A stretch of DNA of 64,000 nucleotides from Entoloma clypeatum (taxonomy: Eukaryota; Basidiomycota; Agaricomycetes; Agaricales; Entolomataceae): NCBI GenBank assembly GCA_963565915.1, contig OY751485.1, positions 3,968,001 to 4,032,000 of the forward strand, given 5' to 3'. Shown piece after piece: positions 20,126-30,110 of the stretch. The notes beneath the pieces were generated by a model. The model had not been told where the DNA came from. It worked only from the letters and a program-made list of their open reading frames with translations, and ran no database searches. Numbering within the stretch: position 1 is the stretch's first letter; every line of letters starts with the position of its first letter. A program made the translations under genes and the position numbers.

Positions 20126-21085
20126 GATTCAGACCTCGGACTGTCTCCCAAACTTTGTTGAAGCAGGTTCTCTTTCAACTTTTCTAGTCTATGGAAGCTC
20201 TAGGTTTTCAATACAGAATAACAGTTCCCCACCCAGAAAGGCTGAGGTTCACCTTGACTGGAATGACTCTAAAAGCAGGAAAACTATTGAATCAAGACCC
20301 AGACTGACTAAATCCCCCCCAACTCATGAAAGAGCTTATTTGCATTCCTCTTGGGGTATGGTATGTGCTGCCCTATACTACAGTTTCCTAAGCAAACTAG
20401 TTTGGATTAGAATGAACAGAAGTTTTATGTGGAAACATGATTTTATTAAGTTGTTATTGGACCATAAAGCCCTCCAATTGCAGTGGATTCCTATGCAGTC
20501 TAACTCAGCAATGCTGGCTCTCTTTATATATAGTGCTTCTTTAACATACCTCCTATGCAGCATTGCTGGCAACTTTGGTTTCAAGCCCGCAAAGCCTACC
20601 AATTATTCTATTTTGTCCCAATTGTCAGCCACAGCTACTTTTATAATTCAGGCTCCCTTTTCAATTCTCTGGAAGGTGTTGAAAAGAGGTTCTGTCTGTC
20701 TGAGTGATGGCCAAGGTCTACTGGAGCTCCCATATTATCAATTGCAGCCTTACAAATTATGGCCTCTTGACCCAAAAGCTGATGTGGATTCAAATTATTT
20801 ATTTGAGAAGCAAGTGAGCATTGAAGCAGCTGAGAAACTGATTCATAAAGAGCCTGGAAAGTTAGTATGTAAGATGCCACTGTCAACCTCTTAGACTTGA
20901 CTCAGGCAAAAAATATCACTCAGAGTCATAACATTCCCACATCAAGTGCTCAGGCTTCTCTCAACTCCTTGAAAACTGTGATCAAAGAATATAAATACAG
21001 TGAACTTTGTTATGACAATGTTTTTGTTTTTAAAAAAACCCTTTGTAAGAAAGAAAAATCCTGGCCAATAAAAAGGGCTCTCTGA
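20126..21085 (+). pseudogene. duplicated unknown block, copy 1
   Basis: This closely matches 30840-31830 over about 950 bp. Both copies encode the same plus-strand frame: CLPNFVEAGSLSTFLVYGSS, then AEVHLDWNDSKSRKTIESR, GMVCAALYYSFLSKLV, and MLALFIYSASLTYLLCSIAG. A second conserved frame runs QASLNSLKTVIKE, CYDNVFVFKKTLCKK. In copy 2 this second frame runs on into Helitron-type sequence, whereas here the match stops near 21110. I recognise no domain in the first part. The conserved amino acids with scattered silent changes argue that the block was once coding. Confidence 0.5.
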
Positions 21086-21110
21086 ATCAACAAAGTCAAC
21101 CTTTCAGACA

Positions 21111-21470
21111 AAGTCACCATCCTACTTTTATTCTCATTACAATCCCTTTGATTTCATTGTCAAGAAGTATCCAGATATAGTTGACTGGCTGGAGAATGTG
21201 GAAGACCAACAACCTGATGAGAAAATGTGGGGATTTACACTATCTGGGTCAGATGGTTATATGCTCAAGTCATTACATAAATTTTTGCTTGATCAGGAAG
21301 AGGATATGGACAAGAAGAAAAAAACAAAGATAGTTGAGAGAAATTCTAGTGGAAAACAGGTGCACAAGAAGGAAGTGCACAAAAACAAAGAAAAGACAAG
21401 GAAGAAAAAAAAAAAATCTGGACAAAATAATGAAGCTGTTGTGACACAAAAGAAAAAGAAATCCAAGTAG
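21111..21470 (+). other. lysine-rich open frame
   Basis: The frame reads IVKKYPDIVDWLENVEDQQP ... LSGSDGYMLKSLHKFLLDQEE and ends in about 55 residues dominated by Lys (stop at 21468-21470). Its first half looks like real protein, its second like a nuclear/nucleolar tail. It directly follows the duplicated block and is absent at the same place in copy 2. The gene is unrecognised. Confidence 0.35.
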
Positions 21471-21592
21471 TAAGCTGATACATGTTATACAATGTTGGAT
21501 TTTATTTTTTTGAATCACAAATGTAGTTTTTGCTTTGAATTGCTAGCTGTGGTGTTTTTCTCAATCTGGGTCAGGATTTTTTTACAGCTCTC

Positions 21593-21823
21593 ATGACTTT
21601 ATGCAAACTCAAGCCTGAATTTTGGGTTATTTTGGCATTGACACAGTTGCCAATTGTTGCTGCTCTTAATTTTGAACAGAATTTTCCCAATGTTTCATTT
21701 CAAGACTTCAGCACTTTTGTATCAGAGCACTTTGATTCTGATATTTCTCTCAGCACTGTGCTCATGGTCTTGTTTACAATGACAAATAACACTGACTTAT
21801 TCAGTCTTCATGCCAAAGATGTA
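21593..21823 (+). pseudogene. KDZ-associated CxC5-like protein relic, left part
   Basis: An open frame (LKPEFWVILALTQLPIVAAL ... FQDFSTFVSEHFDSDISLST) runs to the TA where the Tc1 element is inserted at 21824. The right part is at 23434-23990. The pattern of a helical N-terminal region followed by a Cys/His motif resembles the CxC5-type cysteine-cluster proteins found beside KDZ transposases, a family I recall only in outline. Confidence 0.35.
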
Positions 21824-22033
21824 CAGTGGCTTACAAAACTGCCCCAATGTTACCTCGTTTTTGAATGTTTTATATATAGCTTGGGAATGAGAACAAATAA
21901 AACCAAAGTGCAAGTTAATGACTAATACTAATTAATCCTGGCTATCCACCAAAAAAGGAATTATATAAGTCCGATCAGAAATGATGGAGATATAATCAAA
22001 ATAAGACAGGGACTCATTGGGGCAGTTTTGTAA
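21824..22033 (+). repeat. Tc1 left terminal inverted repeat with two 19-bp sites
   Basis: The 19-mer ttacaaaactgccccaatg lies at 21831-21849, and its exact inverse is at 22015-22033, the inner edge of the repeat. These are candidate transposase-binding sites. Confidence 0.85.
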
Positions 22034-22185
22034 CTTAGTAAAGTTTTCTGATTTTATTCCTATTGTGCAGTAATAAAGCATGAAAGTACACTGTGGGAGT
22101 AATAAACAATGTCATGTGACCTTGTGTGTATCAATTTGACATGTTGAACTTGGTTCAACTCTCTTTTTTACTTCTTACCACCATC

Positions 22186-23205
22186 ATGAGACCTATCTCT
22201 GCTGCTAAGCACTCTTCTGTGGTTTTTCTTCTTGCTGAAGGCTACTCTCATCGCCAAATCAAGTCCAGAACTGGTGTGGGGAAGGATACTATTGGGAGAA
22301 TCAGCAAGGAAGTGGAGGGAGACAAGGAAAACCATCCTGGAGGTCGTCCATCCAAGCTCTCTGCACACGACAAACAGACTGTTATTCGCCAAATCACTAC
22401 CGGCAAGCTTGATAATACTGTTCAAGCTGCACAGTTTATCAATTCCATCATTCCCAATCCTGTCAATCCTCAAACAGTCAGAAGAGCACTTAAAGAGGCT
22501 GGTCTTCACTCGGCAACCAAGAAGAAAGTTCCTCTTCTCAAGGCTGCACATTGTGCATCTCATCTCAAGTTCGCTAGATATCATCAAAACTGGACTGTGG
22601 AGGACTGGAAGAGGGTATTATGGAGTGACGAGACAAAGATTAATCGGATTGGATCTGATGGAAAGGTTTATGTGTGGAAAACACTAGGTGAGCCAGTATC
22701 TGATCGCACCACCACACCGACTGTCAAGCATGGAGGGGGAAACAATCTAATGGTATGGTGTTGCATGGGCTGGAATGGGGTGGGAAAGCTTGTGGAGGTT
22801 CAGGGAAAGATGGATGCAAAGCAGTGTTGCGAGATTTTGGATCAGGGAATGGTGGAAAGCTTTGAGAAATTGGAGATGAATAAGGGCAAGCAGTATTTCC
22901 AGCAGGACAACGACCCAAAACATGCCTTCAAACTGGCTGACAAGTGGTTTGAAGACAACGATATCATTGTGATTCACTGGCCTGCACAATCCCCTGATCT
23001 CAATCCCATCGAACACCTTTGGGTTCACATCAAGCGCAAACTTCTGGAGTACAAGATACCACCAAAAGGAGTGCATGAGTTATGGGACAGAGTGGTGAAG
23101 GAATGGAATGAAATACCACCAGAGGTATGCCAAAGGCTAATAGAAAGCATGCCTAGAAGGATTGAGGCAGTTATCAAGGCAAAAGGAGGTCATACCAAAT
23201 ATTAG
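22186..23205 (+). CDS. Tc1-like DD34E transposase
   Basis: The ATG at 22186 gives 339 residues, the usual Tc1 length; the frame stays open upstream but without a better start. The N-terminus has paired helix-turn-helix regions (AEGYSHRQIKSRTGVGKDT and about residues 60-110) separated by a GRPSKL motif at 53-58 (the GRPR-like AT hook). The catalytic triad is D148 (LWSDETKIN), D241 (YFQQDNDPKH) and E276 (SPDLNPIEHLW), with 34 residues between the last two: DD34E. The glycine-rich KHGGGNNLMVW precedes the second Asp. It cuts and pastes the element at TA sites in the nucleus. No frameshift or stop, all key residues present: it could be active. Confidence 0.95.
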   Translation: MRPISAAKHSSVVFLLAEGYSHRQIKSRTGVGKDTIGRISKEVEGDKENHPGGRPSKLSAHDKQTVIRQITTGKLDNTVQAAQFINSIIPNPVNPQTVRRALKEAGLHSATKKKVPLLKAAHCASHLKFARYHQNWTVEDWKRVLWSDETKINRIGSDGKVYVWKTLGEPVSDRTTTPTVKHGGGNNLMVWCCMGWNGVGKLVEVQGKMDAKQCCEILDQGMVESFEKLEMNKGKQYFQQDNDPKHAFKLADKWFEDNDIIVIHWPAQSPDLNPIEHLWVHIKRKLLEYKIPPKGVHELWDRVVKEWNEIPPEVCQRLIESMPRRIEAVIKAKGGHTKY

Positions 23206-23224
23206 ATAGTAAAAATTTGCTGAG

Positions 23225-23433
23225 TTACAAAACTGCCCCAATGAGTCCCTGTCTTATTTTGATTATATCTCCATCATTTTTGATCGGACTTATATAATTC
23301 TTTTTTTGGTGGATAGCCAGGATTGATTAGTATTAGTCATTAACTTACACTTTGGTTTTATTTTTCTTATTCTCAAGCTATATATAAAACATTCAAAAAC
23401 AAGGTAACATTGGGGCAGTTTTGTAAGCCACTG
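23225..23433 (-). repeat. Tc1 right terminal inverted repeat with two 19-bp sites
   Basis: The 19-mer ttacaaaactgccccaatg is at 23225-23243, and its inverse is at 23408-23426 next to the outer end. The arm matches the left arm with roughly ten differences over 210 bp. Confidence 0.85.
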
Positions 23434-23930
23434 TATTATCTAGTTTCTCATCAACTTCTAGTTGGATGAATTCTCTGGCTTGTATTCTCATAAAAATACT
23501 AGGCAATCAGATTTCTTTATTTTTTTCAAATCCAAAATCATTCAAAAAACAAAAAAATCAACAAAAAAATCAATGCATTGAGCAATCAACTTGATGCCTT
23601 TGCAAAGATTTTACAACTATATCCAGTGAATCATAAGAATCAATTTAAAGGCTAACTCAAGTTTGTTTCTCATACTGTCATTGAGCCTATTTATATCTTG
23701 GCTCCAAATACACCAGTCTGCTTGATTGAATCCTGCAACCTCCATGTTATCAAACATGAAACACAGGATCATGATGTTCCTCAGGTTGTACTTGACAAAG
23801 GCACTACAATCCATACTAAAGTCTATGTTATTGCTGGAAAATATCATCAATGCAATACTATATATCATGCAGATCATGAATGATCAGTTGAAAATGACAC
23901 ACCCAAACAGTTATATCTGGGAGCGGCCTC
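23434..23930 (+). pseudogene. KDZ-associated CxC5-like protein relic, right part
   Basis: After the Tc1 right end the plus strand encodes LSNQLDAFAKILQLYPVNH, then PVCLIESCNLHVIKHE, VPQVVLDKGTTIHTKVYVIA and GKYHQCNTIYHADHE before a stop at about 23881. The last motif looks like a Cys cluster (K-C-xx-C-xxx-YHADHER) whose first Cys has become Tyr. This resembles CxC5-like domains of KDZ-associated proteins. Together with 21593-21823 it would be one gene split by Tc1. Assignment is by remembered pattern. Confidence 0.4.
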
Positions 23931-24910
23931 ATCTTGACCGCTGCTGCCTTCCAAGCTGACCAGAAAGTCTTCCATTTCAATCCAATCAGTCGGAATCTCA
24001 CCGTGTCCCTATTCCAGAGTGTGTAAGAATTGCAGGGGAAAGCAGGGGGTTGCTCACAGCCAAAAGATAAGCTGCATGAAAAGCAGCTTGAGCGAAGTGG
24101 TTAACTATCAATGTGCTGTTCTTCTTCTTCTCCTTGGAGCAGAGTCTGGTGTACTGACGGGCGAGGTTCGTTTTTGGAGTCGGTACTGGAGGCATAGCTC
24201 GCAGATGGCGGAGCACATTTTGGATAATGACGCCCCAATCCTCCAATTTCTCAATGGAGGAATTGAGCCGCAGAAACAGGGGAAGAATGACAAGGCTCAC
24301 TGGGAAGGTTTTGATAACGGCTTCTGCCATTTTTTCCTGAATACCTCCCTGAACCTCTGGGGTACTTCCAGCGAGGTCATGAATAGAGGCAATGGCATCT
24401 ACGAGGTGGTATCCAAATAACCAATAGCAGCTTTGGCCTGCTAGCGGCGTTGAGGACTCATCTTCATTGAAGTAATTCACCAGCCCTTGAATTGCCTGGC
24501 GAGAACGACTGTTGAAATCAGTTTCCAACACTTCCATCAAGTTCTGTTTTCCAGAGGTCACCTTTAGCTCAGAATGCGAAGGTTTCCAAGTACATACTGT
24601 GAGCCCATGACCGCCTCCCGCTTTCAGGGCACTCCAGTTGTCATGCTGGAAAATCAAACTCGTCCAGGGGAGGAGCCCCCAGTTATGAAGAAGGATTGTG
24701 AGGGGATATAGCGGATGACAGGGCAATGGGCGTTTTACCAAAATGAACAAGGCGATAGATACCTGGGGCGGCAAGGTCTTGAGACTGAAAGGGCTTCTTA
24801 CCTGGTTGACAACTGACTGGGACATGACGTAGGGCTCGGCAAAATTGGCGATCAGTGATGAAGGTGAGGCGAAAGCTTTGTTTGTTCATCTTCTGAACCA
24901 AACAGGTCAT
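23931..24910 (-). pseudogene. unknown gene U, copy B (best copy)
   Basis: The minus strand has a 275-residue open frame from 24825 to 23998. It starts near SVVNQVRSPFSLK and includes SLIFQHDNWSALKAGGGHG, CTWKPSHSELKVTSGKQN, RQAIQGLVNYFNEDESSTP and SLVILPLFLRLNSSIEKLED. The preceding piece FITDRQFCRALRHVPVSC (24870-24780) is in another frame. The frame seems to continue through an intron (donor ACG|GTGAGA near 23998, acceptor GCAG near 23953) into GQDEAA, which is extended at 34.39 kb in a third fragment. I recognise no domain; the protein looks globular, helical, leucine-rich and without membrane segments. Three related fragments in one window show a multicopy gene. It is transcribed divergently from the dioxygenase gene to its right. 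Confidence 0.5.
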
Positions 24911-24932
24911 TCAAATCTGAATGACCTGTTTG
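24899..24932. other. perfect 15-bp hairpin
   Basis: The arms caaacaggtcattca (24899-24913) and tgaatgacctgtttg (24918-24932) pair perfectly around aatc. It lies in the spacer between gene U and the dioxygenase gene, a place where copy A has a different foldback element. It could be a small excision scar or a regulatory palindrome. Confidence 0.7.
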
Positions 24933-24933
24933 T

Positions 24934-25320
24934 TTTGAAAGGCAAACAAACAATGGTTTTGCGCGCTTTGGCATTGCCGCATTGTGCAACCTGAGTCGAA
25001 AGTGAGGCGGCCCTGATTCCTGATGCACGCTCATTAAACACACTGCGTTGGGGCATCGTGATGAACAGAAAAAGGTCCAGAAGGGCCAGCCTGTTGGCAG
25101 GCCCTGCAAGAACGCGCTCCTGGTCCTCAAATTGGCTTGAGTCCAACAAAGAGAGGGGTATCCTGGGAACAAAGATAGGGACCCTCCCATTTTCTTTTAT
25201 CATCCAAAAGCCCTCACTGACCACACCAAAACCCACACTGAATAATTCCCTATGCCTCCTGCCCCGCGTTTCTGCTAATTTGAACATTTCTATGTATTTT
25301 GAATTTACCTTCGCATCCAC
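24934..25320 (-). other. open frame upstream of gene U, possible 5' exon
   Basis: The minus-strand frame reads MDAKVNSKYIEMFKLAETRG ... RVPIFVPRIPLSLLDSSQFE ... ITMPQRSVFNERASGIRA and then stops next to the hairpin. It is on the same strand as gene U and upstream of it, so it may be its first exon(s). Part (SRRASLLAGP-type antisense frame) is only a shadow. No domain was recognised and no duplicate was seen in copy A. Confidence 0.35.
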
Positions 25321-25796
25321 TGCGCCAATCGGTGAGACATGGGGTGCATTTGACAGCCCCCATCAAGTGCCTTCTGACGCTATCTGGGTACATATGATTC
25401 TGAGGCACCATCGTGATACTATTCATGTTTTTCTGCGAATCCAGGTGCATTTGCCAGTCCCCTCCTGGGGTTTGGCTTGAAGTTTCTCATGGTAATGTTG
25501 CCAAATGGTTTAGTCTTTCCTCCCCCTGCTGAGTTACTTCATTTTCATTTTCTTTCACTTGCAATCCGCCTATAGTTAGAGTGCCTTTTCAATAAGTACA
25601 TTAAGCTTTAGTTACATGTTGCAATGAATATATAATCTCCAAATGCATCGACCTGTGTTTGGATGGAAGACAATTGCCTTGCAGATGGTGGAAGATCTGT
25701 ATCAGTTGATGCGCAACCCTCAAGATCTCGAGCTGGATCTGTTGACGTGCGACTCTTAAGAGACCCCTACCTCACAACTCCCTGCTTGCAGTTGCA

Positions 25797-28110
25797 ATGT
25801 CCAACCCCACTATACCTCTTACAATGTGCATTCCTAAGTGTTCTTTCGCACAAACAGATGCAGAGATAATTGCAGCATTCTCAAAACTGCTTACCATTCA
25901 AATTCCCAAAAAGCCTCTTCCAGAACCTCAGAGGCCCAGGAAGAAAGCAAAGATCCACATATTTCTCTTTCCCTGTTAACCCTGATTAAATTTCATGCTT
26001 TGTCTGATAGGCAAATGTGGTTCAAACCAACATTTCAAAACCTGACCTTTCCAAAATACCAGACAGCACAGACCGTTCTATTCCAGGGACAGAAGTAAGA
26101 AAAACTCACCTTATGCTGAGGTTTTGGCTGATTCTTTGTTGCTCAGCCCAAATTGGCCAAGACTCACAAGAAGAGGACAGTTGTGCAGTGTGCCAAGCAT
26201 ACGGTGCAGTATACTGCCTATAAGGAAGCGCTCTCCCTGTTTAAGCAAGGTCTAATCAAGGAAAAACCTACAAATCCCTTGAAACTCAAACAAATAAAGC
26301 TGCATAACCCCAACACGGCTCAGAAGGATAAGCTTCTGGTGAAATCATACGAGTATCTTGCCAGCAAGTGGGAGAAGAACGCACCTGTCTTCACCATTGC
26401 AGGTGTTTCCCTTGCAGAACTCAAAAGGAGGCCCAAACCCTGCAAAAAAGACCGGGAAGCAGCTGGTAAAAAAATGGCAGCTATGGCTGAATGGCCTGCA
26501 CATCCATTTTCTGCAATTTTCCAAGATAAGGACGGCTATTGTTTGGCGGCAGTATTTGCCACTCAATCTGGTAAACCGGTTCTGGATTGGGGAAATTCTG
26601 AGGAGCCAGAAAGTCTGCTGACCCCATTAGAAGAGCTCAGAAGTGCTATGCAGGATATCAATGCTGCTGAGGAGCCGGAAAGCCCGCTGACACTGCTGGA
26701 AGATCCCCTGGGCTCTCCATTCCAAACAGAGGCCAACGGAAGTAGCGCCAACTTATCCAATTATGAATCTGATGATGATATAGAGGTGTTGGGAGGGGAT
26801 GACTATCTAGAAGATGGAACTCCAAATGCAGAGTACAACGAGGAGGATTTAGAATTGGCAAAGTTACCAGTCTCAAAGGATAAAATTACAGTGAGCCATT
26901 CACCCTTTGATATAAGATTCCTAATGATTCACCTTCCTTACGAGACTATCTATACAAAGGGGCCAAATGGTCATGCAGGAAGGACTGAAGCTGATCTGAG
27001 CAGGATCCCTAAGGAAGAAATTTGAGAGGATGGCTTTCCGGTATTTTATTTGCCCAAAATCTGTTTAATTGTTCAGCATTGACCTTGAATCAGGAAAAGG
27101 ATCAATTGAGCCTCCATACATACACCCAGATGCTCCACGCCGTTCTACATCCTAAGGCTTCAAAAAGGGATGTGCGGCATTAGGATGGAAAATTGGTCAT
27201 TGATTTGAACATTGTCAAAGCTCGTGCTGGTCAGATCTTTCTTTGGTCTTCAGAATAAGAGTTCACAAAGAGCAGAATTATATCACAAAATGAAGGGTTT
27301 GAAAGAAGATGCTGCAAATTCTTCCATCCAACTTCCCGGTGCCTATGAGAAGTGCGGCATAACCCACTTGGTGCATTTCTGGAACCCCCAAGGTCACAAG
27401 ATAAATCTTCAAATTTTCTTCCTTGAAATGAGAATAAAATGGCTTTCTGTTTAGAATGAGTTTGTACCTTCATTGGACTTCTTCCAGAATGCGCAGAGCA
27501 CTCAAGCTGTCAAATGGTATTTCTGGGCAACTCGCCCCATGGCTCTTCGTCTGGCTGTGCTATTCAAGAAGGCTTGGCCTGCTTATTATGAAAAGTACAG
27601 AATGGCCTTTGATGCTGGAGTGTGGAAGAACTCAGATCCCGGACCTTTTCTGGGTAAAGCTATCATCTGGAACTTGCAAGTCCTACCGCATCGGAATGGA
27701 TTGGATGCGGGTCCGGTGGCATGCTTTCCAGTAGGATGCTTTACTGGAGGGGAGCTGTATTTTCCAGATTTGGAATTGAAATTGAAGTGTGTTTTCCTTC
27801 TTACCCTCCTAATTTCTCTCAGTCTGAGGTCTACCCAGATACAAACCAGGTGATATTGTCATCTTTATGGCTGGTGACCTGTTTCATGCTGTTGGAGAAT
27901 GGCATCCTGCAGAGCAGACTAAGGAATTGGAGAAGGCAAACATCACCAGTGGTCGCATTTCCCATGTCTTTTTTTTTCCCCAAGACAGCAGTCAAGGCTT
28001 TGGAAGGAAAAGAAAAGAATTGGGCTACTTCTACAATGTGGGGATCCCAGAAATGGAAAGAGGAGGCTTCTGGCTCCAGCTCACAGCTCGTGTGATTTAT
28101 ATTCTAGTCT
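25797..28110 (+). pseudogene. 2OG-Fe(II) dioxygenase (TET/JBP-like), copy B
   Basis: The likely start is ATG 25797 (MSNPTIPLTMCIPKC). The best-preserved exon is 26153-27025 (290 residues: APVFTIAGVSLAELKRRP, an acidic Asp/Glu-rich middle, FDIRFLMIHLPYETIYTKGP). Oxygenase exons follow: NEFVPSLDFFQNAQSTQAV (27452, after tttag), RLAVLFKKAWPAYYEKYRMA, GKAIIWNLQVLPHRNGLDAG and VGCFTGGELYFPDLELKLK. After an intron at 27787-27838, YKPGDIVIFMAGDLFHAVGE and GRISHVFFFP follow. This gives the double-stranded beta-helix pattern H-x-(N for D)...H...R. A fungal TET/JBP enzyme would oxidise 5-methylcytosine in DNA, but other 2OG oxygenases cannot be excluded. Stops in 27026-27210, a donor changed from GT to AT near 27400 and the lost metal Asp make this copy probably dead. 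Confidence 0.55.
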
Positions 28111-28489
28111 CCAATTTATTTAAGGTGCTATCAAATAAAAATACTCTTAAACAATCAATAATGACCCCCGTGAACCTGATTTGCAACCTGCATGGTAGCA
28201 ATTGTCAGTCAGGTAAAGGTTGAAAGAAATGATCCTGATGTGATTTGATTCAAGCCTCAATCTAGGTTGATACTGTATAATTTAGTCTGGAAAAAGCTAG
28301 ATTGAAAGCAGCCAAATAAGGTTGATAGTCAATGTAGCAAAGCAAATGCTGCTGCCAACTGGTGTGATTGGTAATCAAAGCACATGACTATATGTTCATT
28401 GATTGTTTGCATCTTGTTTATTGCAAACTGCTTTCTTTTCAGCTCTGTATGCCAGCCACCTGCCTATCGACACTTTCATGACCTGAGCC
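28111..28489. other. AT-rich spacer, no gene seen
   Basis: Short frames only. The run tttagtctggaaaaagc and neighbouring sequence show no repeat within the window that I could find. Confidence 0.5.
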
Positions 28490-28499
28490 CGGCCTCTTG

Positions 28500-28915
28500 G
28501 GGCATGGGTGCAACCTATCTGGAAGCTGGAACGTTTAAGCCTAGCCTTTCGGGGCATGTGGTACGATCAACAATCATGAGCGTGGGGCGTCGAGCCAGCA
28601 GTGTGATTTCTGGCATTTGTAGTTTGGACAATCTTCTCTGGTGGCCAGCTCTTTTATCTTTCTTTTCCTACTGGGTGGAGTATACTAGTCGGAAATCCAT
28701 GACTGGGAAGAGTAGGGTTTGTTGAATGTGATGGCTAGAGATATGCTGAAAGCCTTTCGGGGCATGTGGTACGATCAACAATCATGAGCGTGGGGCGTCG
28801 AGCCAGCAGTGTGATTTCTGGCATTTGGAGTTTGGACAATCTTCTCTGGTGGCCAGCTCTTTTATCTTTCTTTTCCTACTGGGTGGAGTATACTAGTTGG
28901 AAATCCATGACCCCT
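28500..28915 (+). repeat. 208-bp direct duplication of the coding-like repeat
   Basis: The block beginning gcctttcggggcatgtgg at 28544 is repeated at 28752, an offset of 208 bp, with almost no change up to gtatactagt. The first unit has the additional upstream part shared with 9713. The near-identity of the two units shows a recent tandem duplication. Confidence 0.85.
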
Positions 28916-28975
28916 GGATGAGACTGTCTCAAGGGTATCAGTGAGCCTGTTGTATCTGTTGCTTTCTGACCTATT

Positions 28976-30110
28976 TTGACCAGGTTTGCCAGCATCAGCA
29001 GCAGCTCTGGCTCCCCCCATGACCCCCACCCACTGTGCCTGGCGGTGCTACTACCCCCTATCTGGTCCCCACTATGCCCAGCTCCTCACAGGAGTCGTTA
29101 TTCGTGTTTTTCAGAAGGTTCAGCGGCGCCAGCCGCAGCTCTAGGCCCAGACCACCCCATCAGCTCTCAGGCGGCCGCCTGGGGCTTCTGCCGCCACTCC
29201 TCACTCCATCTGGTATACCCACCATGCCTGCCACTTTCTCAGGCTCACAACATCTCTGGCGCCAACCTCGTTCATCTGGCACAGCATCTGGCATGCCTGC
29301 TGCCCTGCCCAAGTCGCCTTGCGATGCCACCACCCCTCTGGCCTGCTCACACAGTTATAACCCCCTCCCCCTCCCCCGCCCCTGCTGTCTCACATCCATC
29401 TGCTGCGTTTGTCTCTGCCAAGCCTCCTTCGGCAGCCACCGCCTCTTTGGCAACTCTAGATAAATCTGCTAGCTGTCTGGCATCCCCCCGCTGTGCTCAC
29501 AGCCACCGGCCCCTCCCCCCCCCTTCTGCACCTGCCTGCCTCCTCTCTGGAGACCTGTGGCCCATCTGCAGCCCATCTCATCACCCCTGCCGTGCCATCT
29601 GGCATCCACCTGCCATGTTTACTGCTGCCATGCCCCTTTCTGTGCCTGCCTACTCTTCAGAGACCCCTGGCACATCCGCTGCCCTTTCCTTGCTGCCAGC
29701 CCTGCTCTTCTGCTCTCTGCCACCCCATTCCTACACTCCCCCATGGTCTTACCCACTGCCAGCATGTGCCCGGTGCCGAATATTGTGGGGCTTGAAGGCA
29801 GCAGCAAAAGTGCGACATTGAGAGGCTCAGCCGCATGTGGCTGGAACTGGGAGGCTGGAGAGACAGATTTCCTTTGATACTGACACCCAGACCCTGACCA
29901 GATCTCATCTACTGCAGACCTAGTCGCTCGGGTTCGGGTTGACTGGGACTGGAAAGCCACCCGTTGGGATTCATCTGGGTCTGTTGAAAAAGGCCTGGAC
30001 TCAGAACAAATTATCTCCTGGTCAGCACATCAGTCGCCGTTTGATAGCACCATCAATGTCAACCATCCCCATGTCACTTTGATAATGTTAATGTGAAGGC
30101 CGAAGGCCTG
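28976..30110 (+). other. C-rich open region, unrecognised
   Basis: A 281-residue frame (28976-29821) is rich in Pro/Ala/Ser/Leu, and two other frames are almost equally open, which points to composition, not selection. Toward the end another frame gives a more protein-like stretch (IERLSRMWLELGGWRDRF, then VDWDWKATRWDSSGSVEKGL at about 29815-30000). This may be the tail of a decayed gene. The GC content drops sharply after 30100. Confidence 0.35.

Larger units (their letters stand above)
21824..23433 (+). mobile_element. Tc1-like transposon, apparently intact
   Basis: The 1,610-bp element starts CAGTGGCTTACAAAACTG and ends with its reverse complement. TA dinucleotides flank it at 21822-21823 and 23434-23435. 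The terminal inverted repeats are about 210 bp long and nearly identical (21824-22033 and 23225-23433). A single uninterrupted transposase lies between them. Removing the element and one TA rejoins the host sequence. Confidence 0.95.

Noticed and set aside
23998..24825. Gene U as a known transposase
   Set aside because: No D/E catalytic pattern, zinc finger or terminal repeats could be tied to it.
29035..29463. Overlapping Pro/Ser-rich frames at 29.0-29.8 kb as separate genes
   Set aside because: Three overlapping frames are open because of C-rich composition; none shows a domain or conserved copy.
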